DNA from: Verrucomicrobiaceae bacterium
Lineage (GTDB): Bacteria > Verrucomicrobiota > Verrucomicrobiia > Verrucomicrobiales > Verrucomicrobiaceae
Reading direction: 5' to 3'
Assembly (NCBI GenBank): GCA_027490195.1
Contig: JAIXYN010000006.1
Span: 132,930 to 196,929, forward strand
DNA: 64,000 nt
This document shows, piece by piece, positions 63,314 to 64,000 of the stretch. The notes beneath the pieces are model-generated. The model saw only the letters and a program-made list of their open reading frames with translations, did not search any database and was not told the origin of the DNA. The position numbers and the translations under genes were made by a program. The first letter of the stretch is position 1. The number at the start of each line of letters is the position of its first letter.

Positions 63314-64000
63314 CACCCGACATCTATTACATTCATCGCGGTAAGATCCCCCATTACCTGCTTTGTTCGATGGAAAACACGCGTGTCTTCAACCCAGGAG
63401 CACGAATCTTTCTCCTGGGTGATGCCTCACACTCCAGTTTCAAGCGGCTTGGCGTTACCTTGATTCCCTTCGATACGCTGCCTCATGCCGATCTAGACTT
63501 CTTTCAGGCTTCCTATCGCCACACGTCGGGCAATCCGGAGGCATTTGAGCGCTTCTGTTTTGCGCGTTGGTTTTATCTGCATGAAGCAGTCCGGGCCAAT
63601 GGTTCAGAGATCGCCATCCATCTTGACAGCGACTGCCTGATTTTTGATTCGGCTGATGCGCTGGGGCAAAGACTTCTGCCTGAGAGCGCCCTGTGCTATT
63701 TCGGTCCGGATGGGAACCCGCATCTCGCGCTCTTTCGGCCCGAAGGGATTGCTGGCATGGTCGCCACGCTGCGCACGCTTTTCCAGACAGAGTACTATCG
63801 CGACTGGGCTCAGATGAACTGGAGAGAAATGCGGCGTTTCTTCTGCGACATGGCTGGGCTGGATTATTATGTGCAGCAGAATCCGGGTGCTGTCTTTGAT
63901 CAAACCGAGTGGCCTGATCTCATCGTGGAGCAGACCATGTCAGTGGCTCATGGGTTTGACCTCTGGCCCGGGCGCAAAAAATTGAAACGTGTGGAATGGC
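63310..64000 (+). CDS. Glycosyltransferase-like protein (partial, runs off the window)
   Basis: Reads for 230 codons to the window end without a stop: MTPDIYYIHRGKIPHYLLCS at the start, and AIHLDSDCLIFDSADALGQR with a D-x-D motif (D-S-D), typical of GT-A transferases in glycan clusters; SMENTRVFNPGARIFLLGD is the nucleotide-sugar side. The ATG overlaps the previous gene's stop by 4 bases, so it belongs to the same operon. Truncated at the 3' end by the window. Confidence 0.8.
   Translation, partial: MTPDIYYIHRGKIPHYLLCSMENTRVFNPGARIFLLGDASHSSFKRLGVTLIPFDTLPHADLDFFQASYRHTSGNPEAFERFCFARWFYLHEAVRANGSEIAIHLDSDCLIFDSADALGQRLLPESALCYFGPDGNPHLALFRPEGIAGMVATLRTLFQTEYYRDWAQMNWREMRRFFCDMAGLDYYVQQNPGAVFDQTEWPDLIVEQTMSVAHGFDLWPGRKKLKRVEW

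Overview
The window reads as chromosomal DNA of a Gram-negative member of the Verrucomicrobiota, probably Verrucomicrobiales and close to Prosthecobacter or Verrucomicrobium. The evidence is gene content only: a DUF1501 plus DUF1549/DUF1553 (Planctomycete-type cytochrome) pair, two Tat-exported Gfo/Idh/MocA oxidoreductases, a Cys-type sulfatase, many secreted alpha/beta hydrolases, and outer-membrane genes (lpxB, lptE, a BamD-like TPR protein). No 16S rRNA or other phylogenetic marker RNA is present, so the genus is inference.

Layout. 1-2100: end of an unknown small gene, a terminator and a secreted esterase. 2228-4731: four unrelated minus-strand genes separated by three sites with integron attC architecture (inverted R boxes, complementary L boxes with one extrahelical base, placed 1-8 nt after stop codons); no integrase is visible, so this looks like a small integron cassette cluster without integrase (CALIN). 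4734-5379: non-coding, then tRNA-Gln(CUG). 5.5-20 kb: amino-acid symporter, export/degradation genes (Gfo/Idh, DUF1501/DUF1549), a nitroreductase, an L,D-transpeptidase-like lipoprotein, a sugar isomerase-like protein, a sulfatase, an NlpC/P60-like protein with a tiny partner, and an esterase/SMP-30 gene broken by a frameshift. 21-25.4 kb: a tight operon of three related secreted coiled-coil proteins (one with a degenerate staphylococcal-nuclease-like domain) plus a polysaccharide deacetylase lipoprotein.

25.4-35 kb: housekeeping and envelope block: ffh, an intact YefM/YoeB toxin-antitoxin pair, a Gfo/Idh dehydrogenase overlapping lpxB, then on the other strand a BamD-like gene, lptE, rsmI and glgP. 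35-45.6 kb: esterase, proA, two paralogous L,D-transpeptidases (the second has lost the catalytic His/Cys), a DUF3313 lipoprotein, a glycosyltransferase, a small HNH/Uma2 group, hisC and an MgtC-family membrane protein. 45.6-53.4 kb: CbpA-CbpM chaperone pair, a nucleotidyltransferase pair that may be toxin-antitoxin, a third Gfo/Idh protein, a roadblock-like pair, IscA-HscB iron-sulfur genes, a TPM-domain protein and a pentapeptide-repeat protein. 53.9-57 kb: a large secreted hydrolase and an RlmI-like methyltransferase. 57-64 kb: a glycan (LPS core or O-chain) glycosyltransferase cluster whose plus-strand genes overlap by ATGA and which runs off the window end.

Together the genes describe an aerobic-type polymer degrader with a full LPS envelope. 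The most unusual points are the attC-like cassette cluster, the catalytically dead LysM L,D-transpeptidase, the triplicated coiled-coil operon, and the toxin-antitoxin pair embedded 1 bp upstream of the lipid A genes. All assignments come from reading motifs by eye; no database search was run.
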